A DNA stretch of 64,000 bases from Gammaproteobacteria bacterium (GCA_013289605.1 JABCZS010000007.1:1-64000), one strand, 5' to 3'; shown: positions 9,385 through 19,018, numbered from the stretch's first letter. A program made the numbers and translations. Notes: generated from the letters alone by a model not told the origin.

Positions 9385-10637
9385 CTATTGAACACACCCT
9401 ACGTGAAATTGGCAGTCGCGCCAAAGCGGCGAGCACGCAGTTACAATTACTGACTACCGATGAAAAAAATGCGATTTTACAGGCCATGGCAAATGAACTG
9501 CATGAACACCGTGAAGTCATTAAACGTGAAAATGCGAAGGATTTAGCGTTTGCCGAAACGGCACAACTTTCAAAAGCGCTCATTGATCGTTTATTATTAG
9601 ATGATGTGCGTATTGATAATATGATCGCAAGCATAAGGCGTATTGCCATGTTGCCTGATCCTGTCGGTAAAATTTTGCATGAACATGAAAAAAATAACGG
9701 CTTATTGATTAAAAAAATCCGCACGCCCATTGGAGTGATTGCAATGATTTATGAATCACGGCCTAATGTTACAGCAGATGTCAGTGCCCTATGCTTAAAA
9801 ACCAGTAATGCAGCGATTCTGCGTGGCGGTAAAGAAGCGCTTCATACCAATCAAGCGATTTTAGAATTATTGCTCGCTGCGGGATATAAGACCGGTTTGC
9901 CGCACCATGCACTGCAATTGATTACTATTCCCGATCACGATGCCGTGCGGCTATTGATCCAAATGCCGGAATACATCGATTTAGCTATTCCGCGTGGTGG
10001 CCCCAGTTTAATTAATATGGTGGTGGAACACGCGCGTGTTCCCGTAATTAAACATGATAAAGGCGTATGTCATACTTATGTGGATAAAACGGCCTCCCTC
10101 GACATGGCCCTCAATATTTGCGTCAATGCCAAATGCCAGCGGCCCGGGGTGTGCAATGCGATGGAATCGCTACTCGTGCACGAAGCGATAGCTGAAACAT
10201 TTCTTCCTCGTTTACAGGCTGCAATGGAAGCACATCATGTGACCCTCAAAGGCGATCATTTGAGTCGTAAAATTCTCCCCAGGATAGAAGAAGCAACGGA
10301 TACGGATTGGTATACGGAATACCTGGATTTAATTCTCTCCGTCAAAATCGTCAAAGATGTGCATGCCGCGATTTATCATATTAATCATTACGGCTCCCAT
10401 CATTCTGATGCGATAGTTTCAGAAGACAGGGCCGCACAACAATTATTTGTGAATCAGGTAGATTCCAGTGCGGTATATATTAATGCCTCAACACGATTCA
10501 CCGATGGCGGAGAATTTGGCATGGGCGCAGAAATTGGCATTAGCACCGACAAACTCCACGCCCGCGGCCCCATGGGTTTAGAGGAGCTGACGACCTATAA
10601 ATATATTATTTACGGTCAGGGGCAGGTGCGGGGGTAA
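9381..10637 (+). CDS. proA: glutamate-5-semialdehyde dehydrogenase (gamma-glutamyl phosphate reductase)
   Basis: 418 residues, full length. It reduces gamma-glutamyl phosphate with NADPH in the second step of proline synthesis. The catalytic cysteine lies in KCQRPGVCNAMES; Cys258 is the likely nucleophile, with Cys252 nearby. Other family blocks are YESRPNVTADVSALCLKT and TRFTDGGEFGMGAEIGIST. The start overlaps proB by four bases. Confidence 0.98.
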   Translation: MTIEHTLREIGSRAKAASTQLQLLTTDEKNAILQAMANELHEHREVIKRENAKDLAFAETAQLSKALIDRLLLDDVRIDNMIASIRRIAMLPDPVGKILHEHEKNNGLLIKKIRTPIGVIAMIYESRPNVTADVSALCLKTSNAAILRGGKEALHTNQAILELLLAAGYKTGLPHHALQLITIPDHDAVRLLIQMPEYIDLAIPRGGPSLINMVVEHARVPVIKHDKGVCHTYVDKTASLDMALNICVNAKCQRPGVCNAMESLLVHEAIAETFLPRLQAAMEAHHVTLKGDHLSRKILPRIEEATDTDWYTEYLDLILSVKIVKDVHAAIYHINHYGSHHSDAIVSEDRAAQQLFVNQVDSSAVYINASTRFTDGGEFGMGAEIGISTDKLHARGPMGLEELTTYKYIIYGQGQVRG

Positions 10638-10667
10638 TAATCAATACTTACATCCTATGGGATCTTT

Positions 10668-10775
10668 ATGAAACTAGAATTAGAGGTCACTTCTTTAGAA
10701 ATGGTTTTTGCCCAAGTACCGAAATTTTTAATTGAGGCACAGTATTTATTAGCTCAGTTAAAACAACGCGTATAA
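10668..10775 (+). CDS. possible small protein (35 residues)
   Basis: Open frame of 35 codons starting MKLELEVTSLEMVF and ending LLAQLKQRV, 30 bases after proA. A GGG at 10659-10661 could serve as a weak ribosome site. The predicted peptide is an amphipathic helix of moderate hydrophobicity. No homologue is known to me, and the frame could be chance. Confidence 0.3.
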   Translation: MKLELEVTSLEMVFAQVPKFLIEAQYLLAQLKQRV

Positions 10776-10813
10776 TCATGTTAGATATACGCTCAGATTG
10801 CAAATTGATAGAC

Positions 10814-11971
10814 TCACCCTAAAGCATCCACCCCAGTAATATATCGCCCGACAATTAAATGATGAATATTATCCGTGCCTTCATAGGTAAATACCGATTC
10901 TAAATTATTCATGTGTCTGATCACGGGATACTCTAGACTAATGCCATTGGCGCCTAATAAATTGCGTGCGGATCGGGCAATGTTTAACGCGGCTTTACAG
11001 GCATTCATTTTTGCAAGCGAAATCATCGCATAATGCGCCTCGCCCTTATCCATTAACCGGCCTAAGTGTAAATTTAAAGTTTGCGCTTTAACAATTTCAT
11101 TTAACATTTCAACCAAATCTTTTTGCACCAATTGAAAACTCGCCAAGGGTTTATTAAATTGTTTGCGAGTTTGACAATACTCCAAAGCGGTATCATAACA
11201 GGCTTGCGCAGCACCGATGGCGCCCCAGGCAATGCCGTAGCGCGCTTGATTTAAACACTTGAGCGCACAACTTAATCCTTTTTCTGTGCCCGGTAAAAAA
11301 TGACTACTCGGAATAAAGCAATCATTAAAAATAAGCTCACCGGTTTGTGACACCCGCAGAGACATTTTATGTTTCACTTCGCGTTGAATAAATCCTGGCG
11401 TGCCTTTTTCCACTAAAAAGCCACCAAAGCCTGATTCTGTTTTCGCCCACACCAACGCAACATCCGCACAATTGCCATTCGTTATCCACATTTTGCTGCC
11501 ATTTAAGCAAAACCCACCCTCTACGGCCTGCGCCTTAGTATGCATACTGGCGGGATCAGATCCTGAGTCCGCTTCGGTTAAACCAAAACACCCGATTAAT
11601 TCCCCACGGGCAAGACGCGGCAAAAATTGCTGTTTTTGCTCGCAACTGCCATAGTGGTAAATAGGAAACATGACGAGTGAGGATTGCACCGAAACTAGGC
11701 TACGCAGGCTGCTATCGCCGTATTCTAATTCTTGGCAGGCTAGGCCATAACTGACGTAACTTGCGCCCGCACCGCCATATTCAGGCGGCAAAGTCATGCC
11801 CAATACGCCTAATTCGGCAAGGGGTCGGGTCAAATCTTCTGGATAACGGGCCTCTTCAAAAGCGAGTGCCATTTTTGGGATCACTTGGCGTGCCACAAAC
11901 GCGCGCAGCGTATCGCGGATCTGTATTTCTTCCGGATTAAGCGCGGGTTCAAGAAGTAGGAAGTCTTTCAT
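10814..11971 (-). CDS. gcdH: glutaryl-CoA dehydrogenase-like acyl-CoA dehydrogenase
   Basis: 385 residues. It resembles glutaryl-CoA dehydrogenase more than other acyl-CoA dehydrogenases: VQSSLVMFPIYHYGS, GCFGLTEADSGSDP, LNQARYGIAWGAIGAA and the end VIRHMNNLESVFTYEGTDN are close to the mitochondrial enzyme. Catalytic Glu364 is in YEGT. GcdH oxidatively decarboxylates glutaryl-CoA in lysine and tryptophan breakdown, passing electrons to ETF. No partner gene of that route is nearby, so the substrate is not certain. It stands alone, convergent with proA. Confidence 0.88.
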   Translation of the reverse strand: MKDFLLLEPALNPEEIQIRDTLRAFVARQVIPKMALAFEEARYPEDLTRPLAELGVLGMTLPPEYGGAGASYVSYGLACQELEYGDSSLRSLVSVQSSLVMFPIYHYGSCEQKQQFLPRLARGELIGCFGLTEADSGSDPASMHTKAQAVEGGFCLNGSKMWITNGNCADVALVWAKTESGFGGFLVEKGTPGFIQREVKHKMSLRVSQTGELIFNDCFIPSSHFLPGTEKGLSCALKCLNQARYGIAWGAIGAAQACYDTALEYCQTRKQFNKPLASFQLVQKDLVEMLNEIVKAQTLNLHLGRLMDKGEAHYAMISLAKMNACKAALNIARSARNLLGANGISLEYPVIRHMNNLESVFTYEGTDNIHHLIVGRYITGVDALG

Positions 11972-12038
11972 GAGAATGAGTATAGACTACGGTTATTTTG
12001 AGAGGTAAAATAAACTTTAGATTAAACTAGGGCCTACC

Positions 12039-12779
12039 ATGTCGAGAACGCAATTCCCCATTACTTTAGTAGACAGCCAAGAAATCGCCCCAGGGGTGCG
12101 ACATTTCACGTTTACTACCACACAAACGACCCCGTTTACTTTTATTCCTGGACAATTTATTAATCTTCATTTTCCGGTCAATGGTGAAACCCTACAGCGA
12201 AGTTACAGCATCGCAACCCTTCCCCATGAAGGCAATAATACGATTGAACTTGCGCTGTCGCATGTCAGTGGTGGGCGCGCCAGTGGATATTTATTTAATC
12301 TGCCCATCGGTCATAACGTAGATGCCAGTGGGCCTTTTGGTCGGCTGGTATTGAGAGAAGATGAAACGCCGAAACGCTATATTTTGGTTTCAACCGGCAC
12401 CGGCGTCACCCCTTATCGCGCCATGCTGCCTGCGCTTGCCCAGCGTATGCAGGCTCAAGGTACGCAAGTGGTGGTTTTACTGGGGGCACGCAGCCCGGGT
12501 GAGCTCCTCTATCAAGATGAATTTTTAAGTTTTATGAGCCGTCACCCTTTATTTAGCTTTTATGGCTGCTGCAGCCGGGTACGCAGTGATCCTGAACGTA
12601 CGCATGAGCGTAAGGGTTATGTACAAGAGACTTTTGCTGAGCTAGCCTTAACACCTGGGGAAGATATTGTATACTTATGCGGCAACCCTCATATGGTGGA
12701 TCAGGCCTACCAAGTATTATTAGATGTCGGTTTTGAAAAACACGGTGTACGACGCGAGAAATATGTATTTTCGCATTAA
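12039..12779 (+). CDS. ferredoxin/flavodoxin--NADP+ reductase family protein
   Basis: 246 residues with the standard two domains: an FAD barrel (PGQFINLHF, RSYSIAT at about 57-63, GRASGYLF) and an NAD(P) domain (LVSTGTGVTPYRAML, YLCGNPHMVDQAY), ending REKYVFSH. The final aromatic typical of plant-type reductases is near the end. It probably moves electrons between NAD(P)H and a ferredoxin or flavodoxin. The partner is not shown by context; pyrC follows after 14 bases and may be co-transcribed. Confidence 0.85.
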   Translation: MSRTQFPITLVDSQEIAPGVRHFTFTTTQTTPFTFIPGQFINLHFPVNGETLQRSYSIATLPHEGNNTIELALSHVSGGRASGYLFNLPIGHNVDASGPFGRLVLREDETPKRYILVSTGTGVTPYRAMLPALAQRMQAQGTQVVVLLGARSPGELLYQDEFLSFMSRHPLFSFYGCCSRVRSDPERTHERKGYVQETFAELALTPGEDIVYLCGNPHMVDQAYQVLLDVGFEKHGVRREKYVFSH

Positions 12780-12793
12780 AGGATTATAAAGTC

Positions 12794-13825
12794 ATGGATA
12801 AGTTAACCTTTACTCAGCCCGATGATTGGCACGTCCATTTGCGTGAAGGTGACGCCCTGAGTATGACCGTGCGTGCAACAGCGCGCTGTTTTGCCCGCGC
12901 CATCGTGATGCCTAACTTACCCCGTCCTGTAGATAATATTATTGCTGCCAATACCTATCGCAAACAAATTCTCGCCGCCCTGCCTAATGGCCACAAATTT
13001 GAACCGTTAATGACCCTGTATTTAACTGAAAATTTAAAGGTGAACGATATCCATAATGCTCAGGCCGCAGGCATCCATGGCGTGAAGCTCTATCCACGGG
13101 GCGCCACCACCGGCTCAGGTTTTGGGATCAATAACATCGAAAAAATCTACCCTATCCTCGAAGCCATGCAGCAAAATTTTTTGCCGCTGCTTATTCATGG
13201 TGAAGTCACCGATGAGACGGTGGATGTCTTCTCTCGCGAAGCAGTGTTTATCGATAAAGTCCTCGTGCCTCTGATCAAACGTTTTCCTAAACTTAAAATT
13301 GTGCTGGAACATATTAGCACCGCGCGTGCGGTAGAATTTATTTTATCTACGCCGAAACATGTTGCCGCAACCATCACGGCACATCATTTATTATTAACGC
13401 GCAATGACTTGCTTGTGGGCGGACTGCGCCCGCATCATTATTGTTTACCTATAGTTAAAACCGAACAAGATAAACGGGCTTTAATTAAAGCGGCCATCAG
13501 TGGTAATCCCAAATTTTTCTTAGGGACAGACAGTGCGCCGCATCCTCGCACCAGTAAAGAAAATGCCTGTTGTGCCGCCGGAATATTTACCGCTCATGCG
13601 GCTATAGAACTGTATGCAGAAGTTTTTGACCAGGCGAAAGCGCTGGATAAACTTGAAGGATTTAGTAGCTTTTTTGGTCCCGATTTTTATGGGTTGCCAC
13701 GCAACCGCAAAGACATTACTCTGCAACGCGCGCCTTGGTTAGTGCCTGCCTCGATTCCTTTTCAAAACACTCAACTTATTCCGTTTCGTGCGGGAGAAAG
13801 TGTGGAGTGGAAGATTGTGACTTAA
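12794..13825 (+). CDS. pyrC: dihydroorotase
   Basis: 343 residues, the class II (PyrC) length. It closes carbamoyl-aspartate to dihydroorotate in pyrimidine synthesis. The metal-binding DDWHVHLREG gives His13 and His15; Lys98 in GVKLYPRGATT is the likely carboxylated lysine; HHLLL and the catalytic Asp in LGTDSAPHP are present. It is convergent with the AmpG-like gene, with stops three bases apart. Confidence 0.97.
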   Translation: MDKLTFTQPDDWHVHLREGDALSMTVRATARCFARAIVMPNLPRPVDNIIAANTYRKQILAALPNGHKFEPLMTLYLTENLKVNDIHNAQAAGIHGVKLYPRGATTGSGFGINNIEKIYPILEAMQQNFLPLLIHGEVTDETVDVFSREAVFIDKVLVPLIKRFPKLKIVLEHISTARAVEFILSTPKHVAATITAHHLLLTRNDLLVGGLRPHHYCLPIVKTEQDKRALIKAAISGNPKFFLGTDSAPHPRTSKENACCAAGIFTAHAAIELYAEVFDQAKALDKLEGFSSFFGPDFYGLPRNRKDITLQRAPWLVPASIPFQNTQLIPFRAGESVEWKIVT

Positions 13826-13827
13826 GC

Positions 13828-15105
13828 TTATAAGCCAGGTTCACTGTTTCCGTAAGCATTTTGGGACTGATATTTATCCACTTGTTTACGCACCGCATAT
13901 AAAATGATTAACCCGGGAAAAGAAGCGATAAACGTCGTAACAAAAAATACTGTCCAGCCAAAATGTTCCACTAAATACCCCGCAAGCGGACCGAGCGATT
14001 CACGTCCGATGGCCGATAATGCAGCCAGTAATGTAAATTGCGTGGCGGTAAAGCGCGGATCACATAAGGACATTAATAAGGCTAAAAATGCCGCGGTGCC
14101 TAAGCCGCCACAGAATTGTTCTATGACCACGGTTGCCGTCATCATGCCGTAATGTTTACCGACTAAAGAGAGTAATAAAAACATTAAATTGGACACGGCT
14201 TGCAAGATCCCAAACACCATAAGTGCCGTAAATAAACGCATGCGCACCATGAAAAAGCCTGCGGTGATAGCGCCTGCAATACTCGCAAGCATGCCCCCTA
14301 CTTTTAATACGCTGCCGACATCGGTTAAAGAGAATCCTAATTCGCGTATCAACAGCGCAGAAAACATTTTGGCAATAAACGCATCACCAAATTTATAAAA
14401 AACAATTAAGGCTAATAGCCAAAGTGCCATCGGTCGTTTGAAGAATTCAACTAAAGGCTGAAGAAACGCTTCTTTTAAACTGTGCGGTTCGCCTCTTTTA
14501 TGTAGGGGTTCTTGACTGATTAAGGTGGCCACCACCCCCACTGCCATCAAACCTGCCATAAAAATATACGTATCACGCCAGCCAATTTGATCCGCCAACA
14601 GCATCGCAACGCCGCCTGAGACGATAAGCGCCATGCGATAAGCGCCCACAAATACAGCCGCACCTAAACCGCGTTCCTCGGGTTTTAAAATTTCTGCTCG
14701 ATACGCATCGACTGAAATATCTTGCGTTGCCGAGACAAAGGCTGCGATGAGAGCGACCATCGCTAACGCCAGTCCACTCGTTAAGGGATCAAAAAATGCC
14801 ATGAGCGCAATCGTTGTTAATAATACCAATTGGGTTACGATCATCCAACCGCGTCTGTGACCTAGAAACGGCCACACATACCTATCCACGAGCGGCGCCC
14901 ATAAAAATTTATAAATATAAGGCTGCCCAACGAGCGTCACCCAACCGATAGTTTTATAACTCGCGCCACTGTGCGCAAACCAAGCTTCAAGCGTACTGCC
15001 GGTGAGTGCAAGCGGTAATCCTGAAGAAAATCCTAATAAGATCATGACCAGAATACGCCGCTCGCATAATAGCGAGAAGGAAAGTTTGAGTGCATGTATG
15101 TTCAT
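13828..15105 (-). CDS. ampG: AmpG-like muropeptide permease (MFS)
   Basis: 425-residue inner-membrane transporter with about twelve hydrophobic segments. The N-terminal block GFSSGLPLALTGSTLEAWF and the stretch ISVDAYRAEILKPEERG are strong AmpG features. AmpG imports anhydro-muropeptides for cell-wall recycling and can influence beta-lactamase induction. Start at 15105; no partner genes are adjacent. Confidence 0.88.
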   Translation of the reverse strand: MNIHALKLSFSLLCERRILVMILLGFSSGLPLALTGSTLEAWFAHSGASYKTIGWVTLVGQPYIYKFLWAPLVDRYVWPFLGHRRGWMIVTQLVLLTTIALMAFFDPLTSGLALAMVALIAAFVSATQDISVDAYRAEILKPEERGLGAAVFVGAYRMALIVSGGVAMLLADQIGWRDTYIFMAGLMAVGVVATLISQEPLHKRGEPHSLKEAFLQPLVEFFKRPMALWLLALIVFYKFGDAFIAKMFSALLIRELGFSLTDVGSVLKVGGMLASIAGAITAGFFMVRMRLFTALMVFGILQAVSNLMFLLLSLVGKHYGMMTATVVIEQFCGGLGTAAFLALLMSLCDPRFTATQFTLLAALSAIGRESLGPLAGYLVEHFGWTVFFVTTFIASFPGLIILYAVRKQVDKYQSQNAYGNSEPGL

Positions 15106-15164
15106 ATTAAATTACTTTTTATTTACGGTTGATGGCAAAAGTATAGTGTAAATCACAAAGGCTT

Positions 15165-15305
15165 CCCCTGATGAGTTATTCCCCTCACCCTGTCCCCTAA
15201 CGAATCCCCACGAATTTTAGTTTTAAGGCCGTAGGCCTTAAATACTAAAGTGATTTACAAAAATAATTTATAACAAATTGTTTTTAAATAAACATTCGTG
15301 GGGAT
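15165..15305. repeat. composite intergenic repeat with terminal inverted repeats
   Basis: Bases from about 15173 (TTATTCCCCTCACCCTG) resemble half of the palindrome at 49161-49292. They run into a unit bounded by ATCCCCACGAAT (15204-15215) and its exact complement (15294-15305). Inside is TTTTAAGGCCGTAGGCCTTAAA, itself a palindrome. Part of the unit recurs at 32817-32841. It carries no coding frame and looks like a small MITE-type unit. Confidence 0.65.
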
Positions 15306-15320
15306 CACTTAGTGTGAATC

Positions 15321-16010
15321 CTACACCCCCAACACTGTTTTCACAAACGGGATGGTCAATTTGCGTTGCGCTTGCAGCGAGGCGCGATCTAAGGTTTCTA
15401 GCAGCGCAAATAATTGGATCATATCGCGTGGACAGCGCCGCAATAAAAATTGGCCCACTTCATCGGTGAGGGCAAAGCCACGTTGATCTGCACGTAATTT
15501 GAGTGCGGCCAGTTTATCTTCATCGGATAAGGGATGTAATTGAAAGACCACGCCCCAGGCTAAGCGTGATACCAAATCGGGTAAATTTAAACCTAAACGT
15601 TGCGGTGGATTGCGACCGGCAATTAACAAGGTTTGCCCTGACTCGCGCATATTATTATAGAAATGAAATAAGGCTTCTTCCCACTGTTTATCCTGCGCAA
15701 TGGCATCAATATCATCCACACACACCAGATTCATCTGCTCTAAATTCTGTAAAATATGCGGGGTCAACTCCGGTGTGCCTAAGGGCACATACACACTGCT
15801 GCGATTTTTTTGAGTTGCTAAATGACAGGCGGCTTGCAATAAGTGACTGCGGCCTGAGCCTTGCTGCCCCCAAATATAAATAAACGGGTAGCCCTCGCCG
15901 CTTGCACACGCACGCAGCGCACTGACACAATGTTGATTCGTGCTGAGGAAAAAATTATCAAAGGTCGCATCATCACGCAAACCCAGAGGTAAGGCTAATT
16001 GGGTACTCAT
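15321..16010 (-). CDS. hda: DnaA regulatory inactivator Hda
   Basis: 229 residues, the Hda length, with one AAA+ domain. A P-loop GQQGSGRSHLLQ lies at about 48-59, Walker B VCVDDIDAI and sensor LLIAGRNPPQ follow. The start LALPLGLRDDATFDNF contains the QL-x-LPL-type clamp-binding motif through which Hda docks on the DNA clamp and promotes ATP hydrolysis by DnaA. It lacks the DnaA DNA-binding domain. Nine bases separate it from the DUF2066 gene upstream; the perM gene often found between them is absent. Confidence 0.93.
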   Translation of the reverse strand: MSTQLALPLGLRDDATFDNFFLSTNQHCVSALRACASGEGYPFIYIWGQQGSGRSHLLQAACHLATQKNRSSVYVPLGTPELTPHILQNLEQMNLVCVDDIDAIAQDKQWEEALFHFYNNMRESGQTLLIAGRNPPQRLGLNLPDLVSRLAWGVVFQLHPLSDEDKLAALKLRADQRGFALTDEVGQFLLRRCPRDMIQLFALLETLDRASLQAQRKLTIPFVKTVLGV

Positions 16011-16019
16011 GATTTAACA

Positions 16020-17078
16020 TCAGAGGTATTGATAATATAACGCTTCATCATCACTGGCCTTAGGCAATGCGCTTAATACATTATCTTGAATCAATTTTTG
16101 CTGAAATAATGGCAGCGGTGTCTTCAAGCTGAGCTGAAAAGTGACAGAATTAGGCGTCACTTGAGTTGGACTTATGGTATCAACTGCCTCTAAGGTTTGC
16201 AAATAAGTCATTACCCGCACATAGGCAGGTAGATCCTTAATATTATCGACCCGCAATACATAGCTCGCTTGCGATGTCGCTTCTTGGGTATTTTGCGTGA
16301 GTTTAGCCAATTCATCTGCAAACCTATCTACACTTGCGCGCATTAAATGTTCTGGCGTTTGTGCTGCTTGCTGCCAAACAATCTTTTGGCCCCCGGCACT
16401 GAGCGACCAGTCTGCCGACCACATATTGGTTTGTAAATTTTTATAAATACGGCCGGATAACACATTTTGCGCCTGATAACGGTTCGCCGCGTTCTGCAGC
16501 ACATCACTGACGTGATACCACACATCGCTAATCGCAACGCTTTGTTTATCGGTTAAATCAAGGACTGGAAATAATACTGGCACCAGACGCGCCTGTGCCT
16601 CAATGGCAAACCATTGCTGCCAAGATTTAAGTCCCTCTTCGGACTCACTTACGATAGCCTGTACCCCATTTTCTTCAACCGCCATCCAAACCAGTGTCAG
16701 TGGCCTATCGCCACCCCAAAGCGAGACTTTGGATTTTTTTAAATAATTATTAATGGCCTCTTTATCAAAACTGGCCACCAGGTAAGTCTTTTGCTGCCCC
16801 TCGGGATCAATGCTTTCTTCATATTGGTATTGCTGCACCCAGACACTCGCGCGCTTAGGCTCTTTTGCGAACCCAAATTGTTGCGCTGTTTGGCTTTGAC
16901 CGCTTAATTTAACCAAGACTTGGGCAAAAGCTTGTTGTATGGCACGCTCACGATCCGCATCTTGTTCGCTCGCTACCTCCACTTTGCCGGTATATAAATC
17001 CTGGCTTGAATAGGCATAAACCCCAAATCCGCTAAACAAGAATAAAATAAGAAGACTAATGGCTTGAGCTATTTTCAT
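16020..17078 (-). CDS. DUF2066 family exported protein
   Basis: 352 residues. A hydrophobic N terminus (ISLLILFLFSGFGVYAY) is a signal peptide or anchor. The next part YTGKVEVASEQDADRERAIQ and QAFAQVLVKLSG is the hallmark of the DUF2066 family, found in gammaproteobacteria next to purM and hda. Function is not known. It is divergent from purM with about 70 bases between starts, and hda follows in the same direction. Confidence 0.85.
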   Translation of the reverse strand: MKIAQAISLLILFLFSGFGVYAYSSQDLYTGKVEVASEQDADRERAIQQAFAQVLVKLSGQSQTAQQFGFAKEPKRASVWVQQYQYEESIDPEGQQKTYLVASFDKEAINNYLKKSKVSLWGGDRPLTLVWMAVEENGVQAIVSESEEGLKSWQQWFAIEAQARLVPVLFPVLDLTDKQSVAISDVWYHVSDVLQNAANRYQAQNVLSGRIYKNLQTNMWSADWSLSAGGQKIVWQQAAQTPEHLMRASVDRFADELAKLTQNTQEATSQASYVLRVDNIKDLPAYVRVMTYLQTLEAVDTISPTQVTPNSVTFQLSLKTPLPLFQQKLIQDNVLSALPKASDDEALYYQYL

Positions 17079-17135
17079 ATGCGCACTCTAATGGAAATAT
17101 TCTAGGTGACCCCTTTCCATTATACGCACACCCAG

Positions 17136-17141
17136 TATAAT
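17136..17141 (+). promoter_or_regulatory. purM -10 box, possibly giving a leaderless message
   Basis: A perfect TATAAT ends seven bases before the first ATG (17148) of purM. If transcription starts where expected, the RNA would begin at or near that ATG with no ribosome site. The -35 region is poor. Confidence 0.45.
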
Positions 17142-17147
17142 AGTCAC

Positions 17148-18197
17148 ATGATGCAAGATAAGCCTGAACAACATCCCCCCCTTACCTACCGCGATGCTGG
17201 CGTTGATATTGAAGCCGGCGATCGCCTGGTGGATGACATTAAAGTCATCAGCAAAGCCACGCATCGCCCTGAAGTCATCGGCGGGATAGGCGGATTTAGT
17301 GCCCTATTTGAACTGCCCAAACGCTATAAAAATCCTGTACTGACCTCCAGCACCGATGGCGTAGGCACGAAACTGATCCTGGCCAATCAACTTAATAAAC
17401 ATGAGGGCGTAGGCATCGATTTAGTCGCGATGTGCGTCAATGACTTAATCGTCTGCGGCGCCGAGCCGCTTTTTTTCCTCGATTATATTGCAAGCGGTAA
17501 ACTCGACTTACTGGTGCTTAAACAAGTGATCACGGGAATCGGCGAAGGTTGCAAACAAGCCGGCGCTGCGCTCGTTGGCGGGGAAACCGCAGAAATGCCG
17601 GGTCTTTATGCCAAGGGGGATTATGATCTCGCAGGCTTTGCGGTAGGCGTCGTGGAAAAAACCGCCATTATCGATGGCAGTAAAATTGCAGCCGGAGACG
17701 CCTTGATTGCACTTGGATCTAGCGGCCCTCATTCCAATGGGTATTCGCTGATCCGCAAAATTCTTGAAGTCTCGCAAACGCCCTTAGATAGCGTATTTGA
17801 TAATGGCAAAACCGTAGCCGAAACGCTGATTGCGCCTACCCGTATTTATGTGAATGCTGTACGAGCCTTATGTCAAAAAAATGAAGTCCACGGCATCGCG
17901 CATATTACCGGGGGCGGATTATTAGAAAATATTCCGCGAATATTGCCGCGCGGTTTATGTGCGCAACTGGACAACTGGCAATGGCCCAGCATATTCCGTT
18001 GGCTACAAAAGCAAGGCAATATCGAAAATACCGAAATGGTGCGCACGTTTAACTGTGGCATCGGCATGGTTGTCATTGTTGCGCCTGAAGATCTCAATAG
18101 CAGTGTTGAATTATTGCGTGCACAAGGCGAACTTGCTTGGCCTTTAGGGCGGATCATCGCCTCGAATGAACAATCCGTTAGCATTAACAGCCCCTAG
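17148..18197 (+). CDS. purM: phosphoribosylformylglycinamidine cyclo-ligase
   Basis: 349 residues from ATG 17148 (a second ATG follows at once at 17151; an in-frame GTG at 17106 lies upstream of the -10 box and is unlikely). It makes AIR, the fifth step of purine synthesis. Family blocks: [69 protein letters not shown]. purN follows after eight bases. No Shine-Dalgarno sequence precedes the start. Confidence 0.97.
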   Translation: MMQDKPEQHPPLTYRDAGVDIEAGDRLVDDIKVISKATHRPEVIGGIGGFSALFELPKRYKNPVLTSSTDGVGTKLILANQLNKHEGVGIDLVAMCVNDLIVCGAEPLFFLDYIASGKLDLLVLKQVITGIGEGCKQAGAALVGGETAEMPGLYAKGDYDLAGFAVGVVEKTAIIDGSKIAAGDALIALGSSGPHSNGYSLIRKILEVSQTPLDSVFDNGKTVAETLIAPTRIYVNAVRALCQKNEVHGIAHITGGGLLENIPRILPRGLCAQLDNWQWPSIFRWLQKQGNIENTEMVRTFNCGIGMVVIVAPEDLNSSVELLRAQGELAWPLGRIIASNEQSVSINSP

Positions 18198-18205
18198 GAT
18201 GCGTT

Positions 18206-18862
18206 ATGCCCCATTCGCCTTACCGCATTATCGTGCTTATTTCTGGCTTTGGCAGTAATTTACAAGCCATTATTGATCAAATTAACCGCAAATTTATTCC
18301 TGGAATCGTGTCTGCCGTATTAAGCGATAAAGAAAAAGCTTACGGTTTGCAGCGCGCAGCCCACGCCGATATTCCAGCTATTTTTATTAACCCTAAAAAT
18401 TACCGCGACACGGCTGCTTTTGAACAGGCCTTAATGGAACAAATGGATCACTATCAGCCTGATTTAATTGTCTTGTCTGGATTTATGCGGATCCTGTCCC
18501 CTGCATTTGTTGAACATTACGCAGGAAGACTGATTAACATTCATCCCTCGTTATTGCCTAAATACCCCGGTCTTTCGACCCACGCCAAAGTACTGGCCAG
18601 AGGCGATAGTCTCCATGGCAGTACCGTTCATTTTGTCACGGATGAATTAGACAGCGGCCCGTTGATTGCCACCATTACCTTAGAAGTGAACGAAGATGAC
18701 ACCGTTGAAACGCTCAAAGCGCGTGTTCAAGCAAAAGAACATATACTTTATCCTACAATAATTAAATGGTTTGCAGAAGGACGCTTACGCCTAGAAGGTA
18801 AAACCGTATATTTAGATCAGCTGGCACTCCCTGAGGCTGGGGTGGAATTAAAGCCGGAATGA
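18206..18862 (+). CDS. purN: phosphoribosylglycinamide formyltransferase
   Basis: 218 residues. It transfers formyl from 10-formyl-THF to GAR. Seen: GFGSNLQAIIDQ for phosphate binding, the catalytic pair Asn and His in INIHPSLLPKYPG, HGSTVHFVTDELDSGP with the catalytic Asp. It forms the purMN operon. The last 86 bases of the gene, with downstream sequence, are repeated intact 336 bases further on. Confidence 0.97.
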   Translation: MPHSPYRIIVLISGFGSNLQAIIDQINRKFIPGIVSAVLSDKEKAYGLQRAAHADIPAIFINPKNYRDTAAFEQALMEQMDHYQPDLIVLSGFMRILSPAFVEHYAGRLINIHPSLLPKYPGLSTHAKVLARGDSLHGSTVHFVTDELDSGPLIATITLEVNEDDTVETLKARVQAKEHILYPTIIKWFAEGRLRLEGKTVYLDQLALPEAGVELKPE

Positions 18863-18893
18863 GCTTGGCCGTAAAAGCAAAGAGATCGATAGA

Positions 18894-19018
18894 CTTGCCC
18901 CCTTTGTAAAGGGGGTCGGACGCTTCGGCCGGGGGGATTTTAGCAATCCCTGATGTACATCAAGCATCCCAAAATCCCCCCGACCGAAACGGCCGGCCCC
19001 CTTTACAAAGGGGGCAAG
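18894..19018. repeat. inverted pair of REP-like units
   Basis: Two copies of the two-hairpin unit facing each other around a short spacer containing TGATGTACATCA. Arms CTTGCCCCCTTTGTAAAGGG and its complement mark the ends. It lies directly after purN and probably acts as its transcript end. Confidence 0.8.
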
